Below are positions 43,995 to 56,900 of a stretch of 64,000 nt of DNA, one piece after another. Each line of letters begins with the position of its first letter. Position 1 is the stretch's first letter. Under the pieces are notes generated by a model that was given only the letters and a program-made list of their open reading frames with translations, did not search any database and was not told the DNA's origin. The stretch is from positions 1 to 64,000 of the forward strand of contig QEYB01000533.1 in NCBI GenBank assembly GCA_017562135.1, given 5' to 3'. The position numbers and the translations under genes are program-made. The stretch is from Dipylidium caninum. Its lineage: Eukaryota; Platyhelminthes; Cestoda; Cyclophyllidea; Dipylidiidae.

Positions 43995-46900
43995 CCAACG
44001 CTACTGAACGACTGCCAGACACTCATGCGTCTTTAAATGGCGATAAATCTGCCTCCTCCGCCTTCCATCACTTCGTGTGAAGCCATATCCGTCCTCGTCT
44101 GATTAACCAACAGTTGAGGCGAGCCTCGCTTCCCCGTCCGAAGAGGAAAAGGAAAGACCCTCAGTTTGGAATAATTTGGACAAACTAGGTAATCAGAGGT
44201 AAGAAACGATATTTCGGTTAAAAAAAAAGCGGCAAAATCCAACATCATTCCTGCGGAAATGAGATGCTATTTCTGGCCTCCGGGCGAAGTGCTAAGCTAA
44301 TGTGGACAAAGTGGGAGGGAGAGAAGCGAGTTTCTGCCAAGTTATCCATAAGACGCAACGATTAAACTGATGGCGATCTGGACTGACGTGAGTCAAATGA
44401 GAATTTATGTGTGACCATTAGCTAGTGCCATCAGCCATAGAGAAGAGGTTTGTGAGATTGTGGTGAGATGACATTCTAGAATAGAAGGCGGTCTGTCTCT
44501 TAGCAGTTCAGCTCCTCCTCCACCCGCTTCCGCTTTCCCGATCTCCGTCATTTGCGTGCTGGACGCTTCTTTATCAAATGCGTAATTAATATGTAAAATC
44601 CTACCTGGTCCTCCCGCTTCCCTTCCTCCGCATTCCCATAATTTACGGCCAAAGCATAAGTAAAGAGACCACTTGCCTTTGCACACCGGCGGTAGGTCAG
44701 GAAGTATCGGAGTCCAGTGACCTATCAAGGGGGGAGATTTGAGAGCGTGTGGGAGGTCTTCCCATGCAGAGGACGCAGCCAGACTCCCTCATCCCGCACT
44801 GAAGTCCACGGTCTATCACCGCAATCAAACCGAAACCCGACTCGTTGACGAAACAAATTAACCAAAAGTCATGTGAAAAGGATGCTCTGGTAACAGACAT
44901 TTCGTTTGGCACATCAAACACGAATGATCTGTGGGCGCTGCGTAACGTGGTGAGGTTTTATGCCAGCACGCAGTTGAAGTCGGGGGGTAGCAGAGGAGAC
45001 GACAGTAGTAGCAGTGGGCAAGACAGAAATGCGAGTTGACTGTACAAGTGGCGTCAGCCCTGATCTCGGCGTTGGTACTCGCCCACGTTTAAAAAGCTTC
45101 GCTCCTGGAGTCCGAGAAGTTTCAGACGTCGGCCAAGGAGAATGCGAACACTTACAATTAAACTTTGATGCACCCCGGGTCGGCCGAGACAGGCTTCGGC
45201 GGTGTTCCATCGAGGTACTTTAGTCGTGCGAAGCGGTTTTTCCGTATAGAAACAGGCAGTGACTGCAATATAGAAAGTTCACGTACTGCTGATGAAGTTT
45301 TAGGTTAAATGGCTACGCGTAATTAAAAAGCGCTATACTTTCCAAAGTCTAAGCCGAGACTCATACGCTTTTCGAAAGCCACTGAGAGAACCGAAACCTT
45401 GGGATTAGACTGACATGGTGTTCAGCGATTTACCGAGCAGTCGACTTCACCACACGGAGGTGCAACGGTGCTAAAGGAAGGCACAAACGCCCATGTGGCC
45501 GAAGCTCATGTGGCTAATTTCACCCCACCTCGATATCTGTGCTGTCCCTTTGTAGCAACAAGGCGGTTGTCAGTGCTTGTAGAAATCAAGTCACTTTGCG
45601 CTAACCGCCCTGATAGCAGTATTCCAAGGTCCACCCAGAGTCTGCTCCGCCAGCGGTTATTGGTGAGCCACTTTAAACACTTATGGAGGCTTTTAGCGGA
45701 CCGTAACCGCCATAGCAGATAATATGAGGTAAATAAAGATATTGGGAGCTCAGAAGATAATTAGAACAATAAACAATATCAAGATTAGCCCGCCTTAGCG
45801 GGGGCTGAGAGGAGGCATTAAAGTGACAGAGCTTTAAGAGGCTCCACACATCCAAGGCGGGTGTGGCACTCGTTTGGACTCCAACCGTCAGGGTATTACT
45901 TATCCCGAGGAGATGATACTACAATGGTGTTTCGTATAGTTTCTTTGGAGCTGTTGTCGAAGTTGTTTCATCCGACTCCTCGCCCCACAATGGTGACTCC
46001 ACCTTTGCCCAGCCCGCTCATCACTTACAATTTGTCAAGGGAACCACGCTCTACTTTTATCCTGTAATGAAAAGAAATCTCTGCACTTTTATCTGCGCTC
46101 GTTTTCAGTCTTCACGGTTTCACCCACTAAATCAACCCAATGACCTGTTTCTGCCACTAGTGCTAATGGTCGGCCTAGGCTCAGTACTTTTACGAGACTG
46201 TTGTGCGCAGACTAGGGGGTTCTCCAGTTACTGCGGTGAAACTGCAGAGCTCCCATGTGTGGAGGGCTCGTGGACGCTCCTTGTCAGAGCAAAAGTCCCC
46301 ATCAACTGAAAGTGACGCCCTAAAATTTACCTAGAATGACAAGACGCGGGGAGTCACATCAGTAAATGGGCATCTCTACCGTGGAAGTGGCCACATCGGA
46401 GAAGTTGGAGTAGGCAAGGCTCTCAAGTTACTGAAACCCCTTTGGGAAGGAGAGTATGGTCAGTGTACAAAAATGCACATTTGCAAGGTCTTGAGCGGGG
46501 AGGACGAAGACCAGCAGATAGCCGGACGGTGTTGTCAGGACACCAGACGGGTGCGCATCGACGGGGCCTGAGTTTCGTCGGGGAGACAGCATGGATGTAA
46601 CGCACACTCTCGGATAGAGAAAGCATTTAACACTCTGCTACATGCCGTTTCCCGTTCGGTGATTAACCATAGCTTTTGATTTCAGCGTATAGGCGGGACA
46701 AAAAGAGTGTATTATTCCTTCACGAGCCAATTGCTTCGCCACCGTGGCGAGCTCACTCCTCCGTGCGCACTCACCAAGGGAGCGCAACACTTTAACTCCT
46801 CTCGAGCCGACAGTAGGCTTTGACGATAGCCAAAGCTTGTTGAAGTGTAATTGCGGATAGGGGCAAGCGCAGGGGAAGAATACGGAATTTGTAATCATGT

Positions 46901-49900
46901 TCCCCTTTCTGCCCGCCTAATTCAAATCTGTCGTTGGAAGGTGGGCGCTTGATCGCCTTGGCATGGGCTACTTCGTGCCAAGACATTTGGTGTGACGCTC
47001 AAAACGTTTCGACGCTGAAATGCGGCATGAGTGAGCAGCCCCACCGGGTGCACTGAGATCTCTTCACTTTGTTGGTAAAACAAAAGGTCGCGCTAAATTT
47101 TCCTTCTAGACTGCAGTGCAATTAAAATTATTTATAGCTTGTATGCGCTACGAAAGGGCGGGGATCACAAGGATCCTGACAAAGTCGAGTTCCCGCCAGA
47201 ACTATTTGTCCATTAACTCGCTGTGTGGTTATGCGTACACTCGTATTGACCGCACCAGAAATCATGAAAATAATTTTATCCTCCTGCGCGTCTACAATTA
47301 AGAATTTGTCTCTCAGACACCAATTAATCATTACCTCGAAGTGGAATTACGGAACGCAATAGTGGTGATTTGCGAACGAATTAAGGCATCTTTAAAGTCC
47401 GGCCCTACAATTTACGCGCTTCAATTGCCCAACCGGGAGGGCACTGGCGGTCTGGACCGCTTCGGTCGAGACTGTTGCGGCATCCTCACCCAAACCTGTA
47501 CGACTCCCGGGCGCTCGTGATCGCCGAGAAGCGTGTGGACTGCCATCTCGTCCACGCGGTTCCGACACGTGAAACCCCTCACCTAGGTAGAAGTACAACA
47601 AATGCTTAAACTATACTGCGCTCGAGCGGTCAGAAGTGGGCGGAAATGAATTCGACGTCTGGGGCGAACAGAGCCCAAGTTAATAGGGGTAAGACAAGGG
47701 CGACCCGATTGATTAGGGTCCTCCGGGCTAACACTCCCCAGAAGCGGCACTTCTGCGAGCGTCGGGTTGGGCTACCACTTGCCCAGCAAGAAGAAACCTT
47801 CCGTCCGCAAGAACCATCCTGTTCGCCGCATTCCGTCCGACCTCCCGTCAAGTGCACCATCAGCCAGGCGGCCAATCCGTTGGAGGACTGGGCAATGGGA
47901 TGATCCTCCACAGATCCCACCGACTTCTGAGTCGTCATGTCCGGTAAGCCAATTAACTAGATGTGTTAAAAACGGCTTTTAGGTTACTCGAGAGTCGAAG
48001 ACAAGTGAGTTGCTCCTTTTCTTTCTCGCTTCTGACTGAATGTCTGATAAACTTAACAGGGAGAAAAAATTCACCTTTCCGTTTAACGAAAGGGAGGATT
48101 TATTTTCCAACGAAATTTTCCATAAAATCTAGGGTCGGTCATTCTGTATATATATTCCCATAAGCCGCCTTTTCGTTTGCATATTTCCAGAAGGAATTAT
48201 TGAGATTCATTACTTATTAGACACGGTTTCACTTGGTTTTGCTGACCGACCTCTGATTGCATGACCATGGCAGTTTTAATTACCCAGACTTCCAATTAGG
48301 TTCATTCTATTTTGCTATCATCTCTTTATAAATCGCAGAGAGTAGAAGGGCAAAATACTCCTAAAGTTAAAGAATGAATTATTTCTTTATCAGTACTTTT
48401 AAATAACTTGGTTACCGAAGAATGCCTTTCTTCCTCCTTTAGATGTCACACTCGTTTCCGCAGCTGAAGAGGTTTATACCCCGTGACATCCTCTCATGGC
48501 CTACCCTACTTTTGCGAGCACCAAAGGAAGAAATCGGCGTCGTAGGACCCGATTACTCAGTGAAGCGCTGTAGACGTGGAATGAAAACATTCGTCCGAGT
48601 GGGGTTTGCTGTGGGCAGTGGGCGGAAGCACTGACTATTTCGCAAAAATGTCATGCACATTTTGTTGCCACGCTAAGGTTTTGGTCTTCAAGGGAAGCAA
48701 TTAGTCTTCCCTCTTCCTGACGAGTCTTTTCTCATCACGCATAAAGACTGCTTGAGGCTGTCTTCGGTGGGAAGGGCTTACAGGCAGTCTCCCATTGAAG
48801 GAGGTAAATTTTATCCCTGAGTGTGTACTCTAAGGTCATTACAACCAGTGGAGGAAGGAGGACCTGTTGAAATGCTAAGCCTTCGAACCAATTTGTGGAA
48901 GTAAAAGGTTCGGGGGAAAACGGAAAATTGGTATCATGATAGGCATAGTGTACAACAACGGACAGAGGTGATCGAATTGCCGTCGAGACCATGAGTATCA
49001 CGCCTCTCATCGGAGTAGCTGAGGGTAGGTAGCACTTTCCTGGCCGAAGAAACTCCGCATCGTCATCATCGGAGGGCGGAGCGTTCCAAAAAAGTTAAGG
49101 GGTTAATGGGCTAAGGAGGATCGAAATTTCGTGGTCAAAATGACGCGACATTTACTCATACCAGGTGGCGAGTGGGCGGAGGCGGTGGAGGCAGCCTTCG
49201 AAGACGACCCTCAAACTTCTCCTGCCTGCACTGTGGCAGTAAAAACGTAGGCGGCCGTTCTTGCCGCTAACTAACGCTCCAGGCTTTGGGAACTGGTTCG
49301 GAGTCGAGAGTTTAACAGAGAAGTCAGTGCTCCACTCAGGCTATAAGCCGTGTAGGAGAGGAGCACAAGGAACACCATTTCAGCCTTCCCTTCAGTTATC
49401 TGTCTCTGTGGTATAAATAACTACCTCTTTAAAAACCCTCCTGAAGGCGGGAAGGGCTGTAACGGCCAAGGGATAGCAGATTAATCGTAAGTGTTAACGA
49501 AAGAAACTATCTCTGGAAGGAGGATTAGGAGACAGAAAAGCTATCGCCGGTTTCGTCAACGAAGGCTCACTTCATCAAACCCTAAATTCTGCAGCACGCC
49601 ACTTAGAAAATGGTTGTATGAACCCAAGCGCGTAAGGATGCGAGGTGCCGGCAGACGATGAGCAAAAGACAGTTGTAAAGAAATTAGCTGCACTTCACCT
49701 CGTGAGCGCATAAGGCGGAGGACTTGAGTAATCAAACCTTGGAAGACTGGCTTCTGAGCAGAGAAGTGTGTCTGCCATCTTGCCATTAAGCGATGCTCTT
49801 TTCCCCGTCTCATCCCCAACAGAGATGGACAAGATTTTGTCAACTTCAACGACACTTAACTGCCAAAGTGTGTGTATTAGGGGTAGTGTTTTCTGGCGGG

Positions 49901-51852
49901 TTTTCGTGCACATCACTTCACATTTGGCGTCGAGGGGTCCCTTTTGGCATATAGTTCGCCTTTTTTCGTAAAAAACTTCACTTTTTTATGGAAAATGGCG
50001 TCACTTGTAGTCTCATCTTCATGCATTTCCGTAAATTTTAGCCCTTTGAGACGTTTGCATATAAAAATTGTCGTCACCATCATCGGGTGTGGAATGCAGG
50101 TGTGGCGATAAATTGAGTACTTGGACGTAAATTAACGATGAAATAACTACCAAAATGAGGTTATCTGTGGTGTCGCATGATCCATCTTCTTACCTTCAGT
50201 GCTCCGCTGTCAAAAACTACAGCCACGCAAGATGAGGAGGAGGAGGAGTGTGGGGAGAGGAGGAGGTGCATGCGTTTTCTGTACGGCAAAAATTCCGTCG
50301 CGGTGATGATAGTTCTGCCAAGACGCACAATTCTGTTTCGAGAAGGGCTTCCGGTTAATCGGAACTAAACCAAACAGCTGGCTCAACCATCTCTCCTAGA
50401 TACTATTACAATAATGCCTAAGGTAAACTGCCCCTAACCAATGGGAAGAGGACGAGCGGAGGACACTGCGACCGATGCTAGCGCCAAATGTACGGCTGAG
50501 AGGCGGTTGTCCACTTCACTCGAGCTTCAGGTGGCTTTCATAACGCACTGCCGTGAATTTGGCAAAAAACTCCAGTCATCATCAACAGCAGTGTTAACAA
50601 AAGGAAGGGGACAAGCGTTAGTGGACAAACTGACAGCCCTGAGTGGTAACCACTATTCTGCAAAGTGTGTTTCTACACTGGATAAATCCATTCCAGATAG
50701 GGCAGTAAGAGGCTTCTGCAGATGGTGCGGAAGGCCGCCTCTCCACGCCGCCTCTCCACGCCCCCTCACAGAGGGCACAGGGAAGAGTGAACGCCGTATG
50801 TAATTGCCTCCAGAGAGAGCACAGCGATGTAAATTTTCACAAGAAGGGATAACTTGAGTGTAAATAGTCAGCCCGAGGGAAAGAGGGCGGGAGGCATGAT
50901 GTTTGTGTCCGCGTGTGTCTGTGTGTGTATTTGAATTGACTGAATTTGTCACGCCACGCACTTAGGGCGACACATGGAATCCACCCATATTTTTGCCTGA
51001 ATGCATTGGTACAACCGCCCGAACATTTTTTGAGCCAACTCTACCTCGACTCCCAAAAAGATACTTTCTTTTGCTTAATTTGACTGCTTAATTATGTACT
51101 CACGTCTGATGAAGTGCGTCGTCTCACCGCGGGGGAAAGGAAGGAGACCGGCCGACTTTTGCCGTCGATGTGCAGAAATGCTCATTTTGTCGACAGTATT
51201 CACCAACCACTGGCAAAATAAACCGACTTTCGCTCTCGAGGATGAAAGCACTACTCCCGATAGGTGAGCGCGTCAACACGCTTCCCCCTAAGTAGACACC
51301 GCAGGTCAGTCGACTGTCACTTCGTTCTTGTCTCCAGTCCCGCGAAGGCCACATGCTCCCTTCTGCGCCCTCCTAATCCGCCTAAAGGTGTAATTTGGGG
51401 GAAAGACGGTCATTAGCGTTACGGAGTGTCAAAAGCTCGTGAGTGGCACCGTGAATAGCTGAAATGGTGGCTTGCAACGCAGGTTCACCCGCGGACAGGA
51501 GTATTAGGTTGGAACATGCGAAAAAATTCCCGCTGACATCTAAAAGTGTCTACCATAGATCGGGCAAGTCATAAACTCCTCTCTGACAATCAGCTTCATC
51601 TTTAGACGTAATAAACGACCCAAGTCTTTCGTGCTATCAATTCGCTTATTATACTATTTTCTCGCATAAAAATAAATCGTAATTACGAAGAAGGAGATAA
51701 TCGGTCGCGCGTTAGAACGTGGGACGAGCAGGGAGGAGGTGGTGAAATGTCGCCTTGTGGAGAGGTTATTCAACCTGTCAACAGTCATGGGTGCCTGCTG
51801 TGGTCGCTCGGCCTCGTCATCCCGCCGTGACATTGCGCTGCTCCCAGTGAGC

Positions 51853-51895
51853 ACTGCTGCTGTTGCTGCTGCTGCTGCTGCTTCTTCTTCTTCTT
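51853..51895. repeat. CTG/CTT trinucleotide tract
   Basis: CTG repeats with one TTG interruption passing into TTC repeats. It lies in short open frames on both strands, but no gene context supports translation. Confidence 0.8.
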
Positions 51896-51987
51896 TTCCC
51901 CTTCCTACTTCTCCTCTCATGCACGACGCCGAGTTCACGGCAATGAGACTCCGCCGCTCTTATTGGCTCCGCCTGGTCGTTTTATAG

Positions 51988-52024
51988 GAAGGAGGGAAGG
52001 AGGAAGGAGGGAAGGAGGAAAGGA
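51988..52024. repeat. GGAAGGAGG-type purine minisatellite
   Basis: Short run of GGAAGGAGG and GAAGGAGG units immediately left of mariner copy 3. Confidence 0.75.
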
Positions 52025-52046
52025 GTGATGGCTGATCACTGCTTGG

Positions 52047-52640
52047 GCATCGCGCCATATGGCCGCCATAATTTCCATTTGACCAGATTTCGGCTCAGGG
52101 GTGTGTCCTTCAGTGTGTGCATTCTTCTCTCCCCACTTGCTTCTTCATTCTCCATTATCACACGGATTCCACTTCTCATCGCAAGTGACGATCTGCCATA
52201 AAACGGTGGCACTCGAAGCTGCGCACCTGCTCTTGTGGTTGGTCGGTCGGTCGGTCGGTCGCCGGCTGTTGCCTCAGTCAGTGCGACCGACTCGTCTGAG
52301 TCCACTTGGCGTTCTTCTTCACCATTTATCCCATGCAGATGTTGCAACACAGCCCAGCCGTATGTACGGCTACTTCCCATTTCCTTCAGAGCCGAATCGT
52401 CACGAGTAGTTTTGGCTGGGTGGATCGGATTCCACAGTGATCGTCCTTCATTCTTCCTCCTTGTTGCCAACATGGTCCGGTGGTCTTTGTCGAGGTGAGG
52501 CGCCTTGACGACGCTCAAATCGGCAGAACGAAATTCTTCACTAGTGGATCCATCTCCCATCGGAATGCCTCATTAGTGTTTCTCGAAGCTGTTTGAGTTG
52601 CGCTACGATCCAATTTGAACGCATGTAAACGGTGTTTTGC
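52047..52640 (-). mobile_element. decayed mariner-family element, copy 3
   Basis: Closely similar to copy 1 over nearly its whole length, for example the blocks around TTTGACCAGATTTCGGCTC and TTTCTCGAAGCTGTTTGAG. On the minus strand it shows AFKLDRSATQTASRNTNEAF, TTRDDSALKEMG, VLQHLHGINGEEERQVD and CDEKW, all with frame breaks between them. The C-terminal LPNRW block of copy 1 is absent, so the two copies are truncated at different points. The purine minisatellite abuts the break. Confidence 0.65.
52237..52261. repeat. GGTC tetranucleotide tract inside mariner copy 3
   Basis: About five GGTC units at the same internal position as the longer tract in copy 1. Confidence 0.85.
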
Positions 52641-53908
52641 TTATATGTGCTTTCGGCAATCAATAAAATTAGGATATAAACACGAAAACTATAACAAAGT
52701 GTGCAAGACGAACGTATTTAAGATTTGTGCACATTACAATATATTTCTCTCAGTAGCATCTAAACTTAGATTAGACAAAAACACTCATATCATATTTTCC
52801 AGCCTAATAATCCGTGAAATTATGTGAGGAAGAAGTGATGCCACCATGTGATGGAAACTGGGAGATATGGAGACCCTGGCGGCTTTGTCTGGTCGCCTTC
52901 TATGCTTTTAACATCCCCCGGCTTTTGCGTCTGGGGAGGGGGAGTAGGGTGAACACTTTGCTAAAATAGTTTTGTATCGACAAAAACGTGACAGATTGGA
53001 GTTTCAGGGAGAGGAAGAGAGGACAAAACTCCGGAGCGAGACAAAGGAAATTAAATTAGTAGGTTTTGCACAGCACACCCACGGTATTCAGTTGGTCGGA
53101 TAAGTCGTTCAAGTTTAAGCCGTCACTAGTGAATGGCGGGGGGAAAGACGACAGCGTGAGCGACTGATTCTGTTGCCCGATGGACGTTTAAGCAGAATTT
53201 TACAATTCCACGAGGGCGGTTGTGAGGAATACGAGGGTGAAAATAGCGACTGCAGGTGGGTGTAAAGCTTGTTCGAGCACTTTAGTGTGAGGAAGAAGTT
53301 CGAGGGGGATTTCGGCGAGCGTGAAGTGTTGGAGGGACTTGGCAGTGCCAACGTCTACGTCACAGAGTTGACCGCCGCGCGACCACGCATTTAGCAGCAA
53401 GGCTGGTTTTAAAGACACGGTGACTCTTTCACCGCCAGCGGACGCCTTAAGGCGACCACATCATCGACCCGGCGATATGATCAGATCACTTTGGGACAGT
53501 GGCAAGGATGAAAAGCACACACTCGACATGTCTATTGCCCGCATCTGACATACCAAAACAGGCGTGTTGTTGTCCTTACACTTTAAACATGGGAAAATGA
53601 AGACCTGGTCAAGCCTCGACTACGACAAAATGACATGCTTGGCAGGCAGATCGTCACGTACTGCCTGCCACGATGGCATAGTCGGAAAGGTCCCGTACTT
53701 CGGGCTAAGGTGACTGCCCCTGCGGAAGCGAGCGAGTAAACACGTGGCGCTCTCGCCGACGGGCTGGACTTTTGAGGGGAATGCGGAAGGGAGTGGCGAG
53801 ATGAATAAATTTCTTTGGAAACATGAGCCATGGGCATACAGAAGTGCATACATAATAATATCTATATACAAAATAATAAAATCCTCTAGCGACTTCAATT
53901 TGGCGTAT
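52641..53908. other. 3' flank of the GPCR gene
   Basis: Presumably includes the receptor 3' untranslated region on its right side. No minus-strand AATAAA was found close to the stop codon. No other gene was recognised. Confidence 0.45.
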
Positions 53909-56900
53909 CTAAAAGTCATCATTTGAGCGACTCTTGATGCGTCCCTTAGGATGGTACTTGTCGCGCCACTTGATGCAACAACAGCAGAGGACACGGTGGA
54001 AGCCGGTTCGGTAGGTTTGATTCATCCAGGCATAAATGAAGGGGTTGTAGCAGGACGCTGAACTGCTAAGCAACACGACGAACGTCCACGCGATGGCGAG
54101 GTCACGCGAGCCCCAGTTGACCACGGTGCCGTAGAGGTAGATGACATGGCGTGGCAGCTGGGATATGGCGTAGAGCGCTGACACTGCGATCATCATCTTC
54201 ACCATCTGCCAACGAAGGGGAAAACGGCGCTTATAGACGCAGGATTAAGACAATTAGTTGTGAGCTGCCCTCTATTTTCCGCCAAGCTTTTCACTTTCAT
54301 TAGTTGGACAATTCGGGACAGGACAGAGGAAGCCGTGAGGAAGAGTCACATATCCTGAAATTTTCAACGGAAAATCGAGCTTGGAAACATTTTCTCAGAC
54401 TTCCCAAATTAAGACACCTTCCAGTTCTCCTGTAAATGAAAAAATTCCCAATTGTCTTGGCACAAAACTAAAGCCGTCATTCAGGTCGGGATCTGATGGG
54501 AGGTCGGACAGGCTCTCTCTGTCCTCACAAACGCTTTGCCTTGCTGCGGGCTGTCAGCCACTCGCTGGAGGAACGGAGTGTCCCGTTTGCTCGAACAGAC
54601 TCCCGCCGTCTCGGCCCCGAGTGACCACCCAGGGCGAGATTTATCCTAGTTTTGCTTAACTTTCCTCGTTTTTCCACCGGCACAAACACTGCCGCCTCCG
54701 CTCATCCATCATATACTCTCCTCAAATTACACAAAAGAATGTGTGGAGTTAAAATCGCACGTCTTCACTACAGCGGGCACTAGATTTCCTCTACGGCGTT
54801 TTTGCCGAAAGGATGCTCGACTGCCCAGGGCAAATTGCATGATTCCGCACCAAGGGAAGAGTTTGTTTTCACCGAGCGAGGAGATATTTCCGGCATTAAA
54901 TAAACCTACTAAAGCTCATATTGGTCTTTCACCGTCCTGTAAATAATTTGATTCAACCCGGGCAGGAAGTGACTGAGTAGTTAACGTGGGGGATGATAAT
55001 CTTTCAAGCTTATAACAAGTTGAGAAAAGACATTGTTTACGGACAGATTAGACACCACTTCCCACTAGTTACATGAGAGTGAACTTGCGTTCGATGAAGA
55101 CGCAGTCGCCTCCTCACAGGGAAGGCACTAAAATCCGGGAGGACTTGGACTGGGTGGATATAAAAGTGGCGCAATTGGTCTCTCCGCCGATGCAAATAGA
55201 TCTGGACGATAACCGGAGCGATGACAGCGGTAAAGCGAAAGTAGCGCATTCGTGACTTAATGACGGCTTGATCGTCCACCCACCGGTGACTCTCCAACTT
55301 TATCACCCTCACGTTTGGAAGGAAGAATACCGCCTTCCGTGGTATGATCAACTTTTTGTAGATTGCAACTTGTTCAGCCCTCCCACTTCCGTAAGGACCC
55401 AGAATGCTTCATGCGTGGGCGTTGAAGAAGAATGTGTCGCGTATAGCCAGAAGCGGGATGACAGCCCTAATAATTATTCGTCAGCCTATTTTGCCTCTTA
55501 TGGGGCATCGTTCTTCGCTTCCACCGGTCACCGCCGCCATGCAACTGACGAGAGTCTTCAAATGTGAAAGCTGTAAAAAGTGGTGAAGCAGATGGCCAGC
55601 AGGAGTGGCAGTGCCCCTTTACGTGGAAAGTGCTGCGCCCGAGTGTCATCCAAGAGAGGCACTTTAGGAGACGCCATCCTTCGTCATTGGCCACTTGGTG
55701 CCACCGAAACAGAACGACATGATTCTGTCTCCCCCCGGCCCCGTCAACGACTAAAAAGTGGCTCCACCTCGACCCAAAGACGAATTCTTTCTCAATTGAA
55801 CCTTTACTATTATGAGATTATCATTCTCAATGGGTGTTAAATCCACAAACAGTAGCGATTAATGATTGTTTATGTCGGGACCGCTTCAAAAAATGTAGTA
55901 TATAGGAAATCACATGGCTGACAGAGGGGAGTGGCAGTTGTCCAGATGAACAACAACTCTTTCCACCCCCTACTCCTCATTCAGCCGTGCGACTATTTCC
56001 TGCCGACTTTAAATGCGAAAGGAAATTGCGAAGGTGTAAGTAAATCCCAAGTCGTTAGGTGAGCAGGAGGACCCTCTGGGCACCGATGAGGCCGCCTACG
56101 ACGCCAAGCAGGATGTCGTGAGGGGAGAACAGGAGGAAAAACGACAGACCGTCTAATCTGTGGCAAATCATCACGGAAAAAGCATTAGACGGAGATGGAC
56201 TCACATCGATGGGAGTAAGGAAATTTCTTCTACGAGATGCAAGATCTCAAATAGACCGCCGTACAGAGAAACCCAGTTCTCGCGGCGTACGTCTCACCAG
56301 CCAGTCCCCTCCCATCCAACTTGATCCGCCGCGACGTCAGCTTTCGACGGCAGTCCGCTTTTCGCCGCTTCGCTGATCGGCTAAACTAACGTCTTTTGTT
56401 ATTCACTCAAACCTTCAGGAGCCCACTCCGAAGTGTTCAGTCAATTTGGTTGAATTGGCGTCTGCCAGTGGACAATGCTGCTCCCCATTCCACGTCGCGG
56501 AGACACGCAAGCCACGGGATGCATATTTAGTTTTTCGCTTAATTACTCGCAAGGATTGACGGTTTATTCACTCCGTGATTCGCTTTCCTTCCTCTCTTCC
56601 TTCCTTGAATCACCTCTTTGTTAATAAGGCCGACTTATTTGGACTCTGGCATGGTGGAGGACCTAAAACCCCACCGCAAACTTGCCTTAAAGTAAAGCCA
56701 CCGTAAGGATATGTAGCAGGCACAAAGGAGCGAAAATTAAGCATAGCTTTAAAAACTGCAAGGGTTCGTTTACTCCTTACACGATGTACTGAAGAACACG
56801 CTGGCTCGAGTTAAAAGAACTCGGTTATTTTAGAATACATCTTTTCCCAATGTTGAGCCAATTTGGCCTTATGAGGAGATTTATGGAGATCTGAGAAGCA

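Larger units (their letters stand above)
39052..52046. other. 13-kb gene-poor intergenic region
   Basis: Only short open frames in both strands, none with a recognisable domain or with neighbours that join by splice sites. Notable low-complexity spots are the GA run near 43964 and the TGC/TTC run near 51853. I cannot exclude small exons or non-coding RNA genes. Confidence 0.5.

Noticed and set aside
51739..51987. Poly-Ala/Ser open frame across the CTG/CTT tract
   Set aside because: The frame is produced by the trinucleotide repeat; no flanking coding sequence is recognisable.
52036..52560. 174-codon minus-strand frame as an intact gene
   Set aside because: It passes through mariner copy 3 in more than one transposase frame, so it is a chance opening across a relic.
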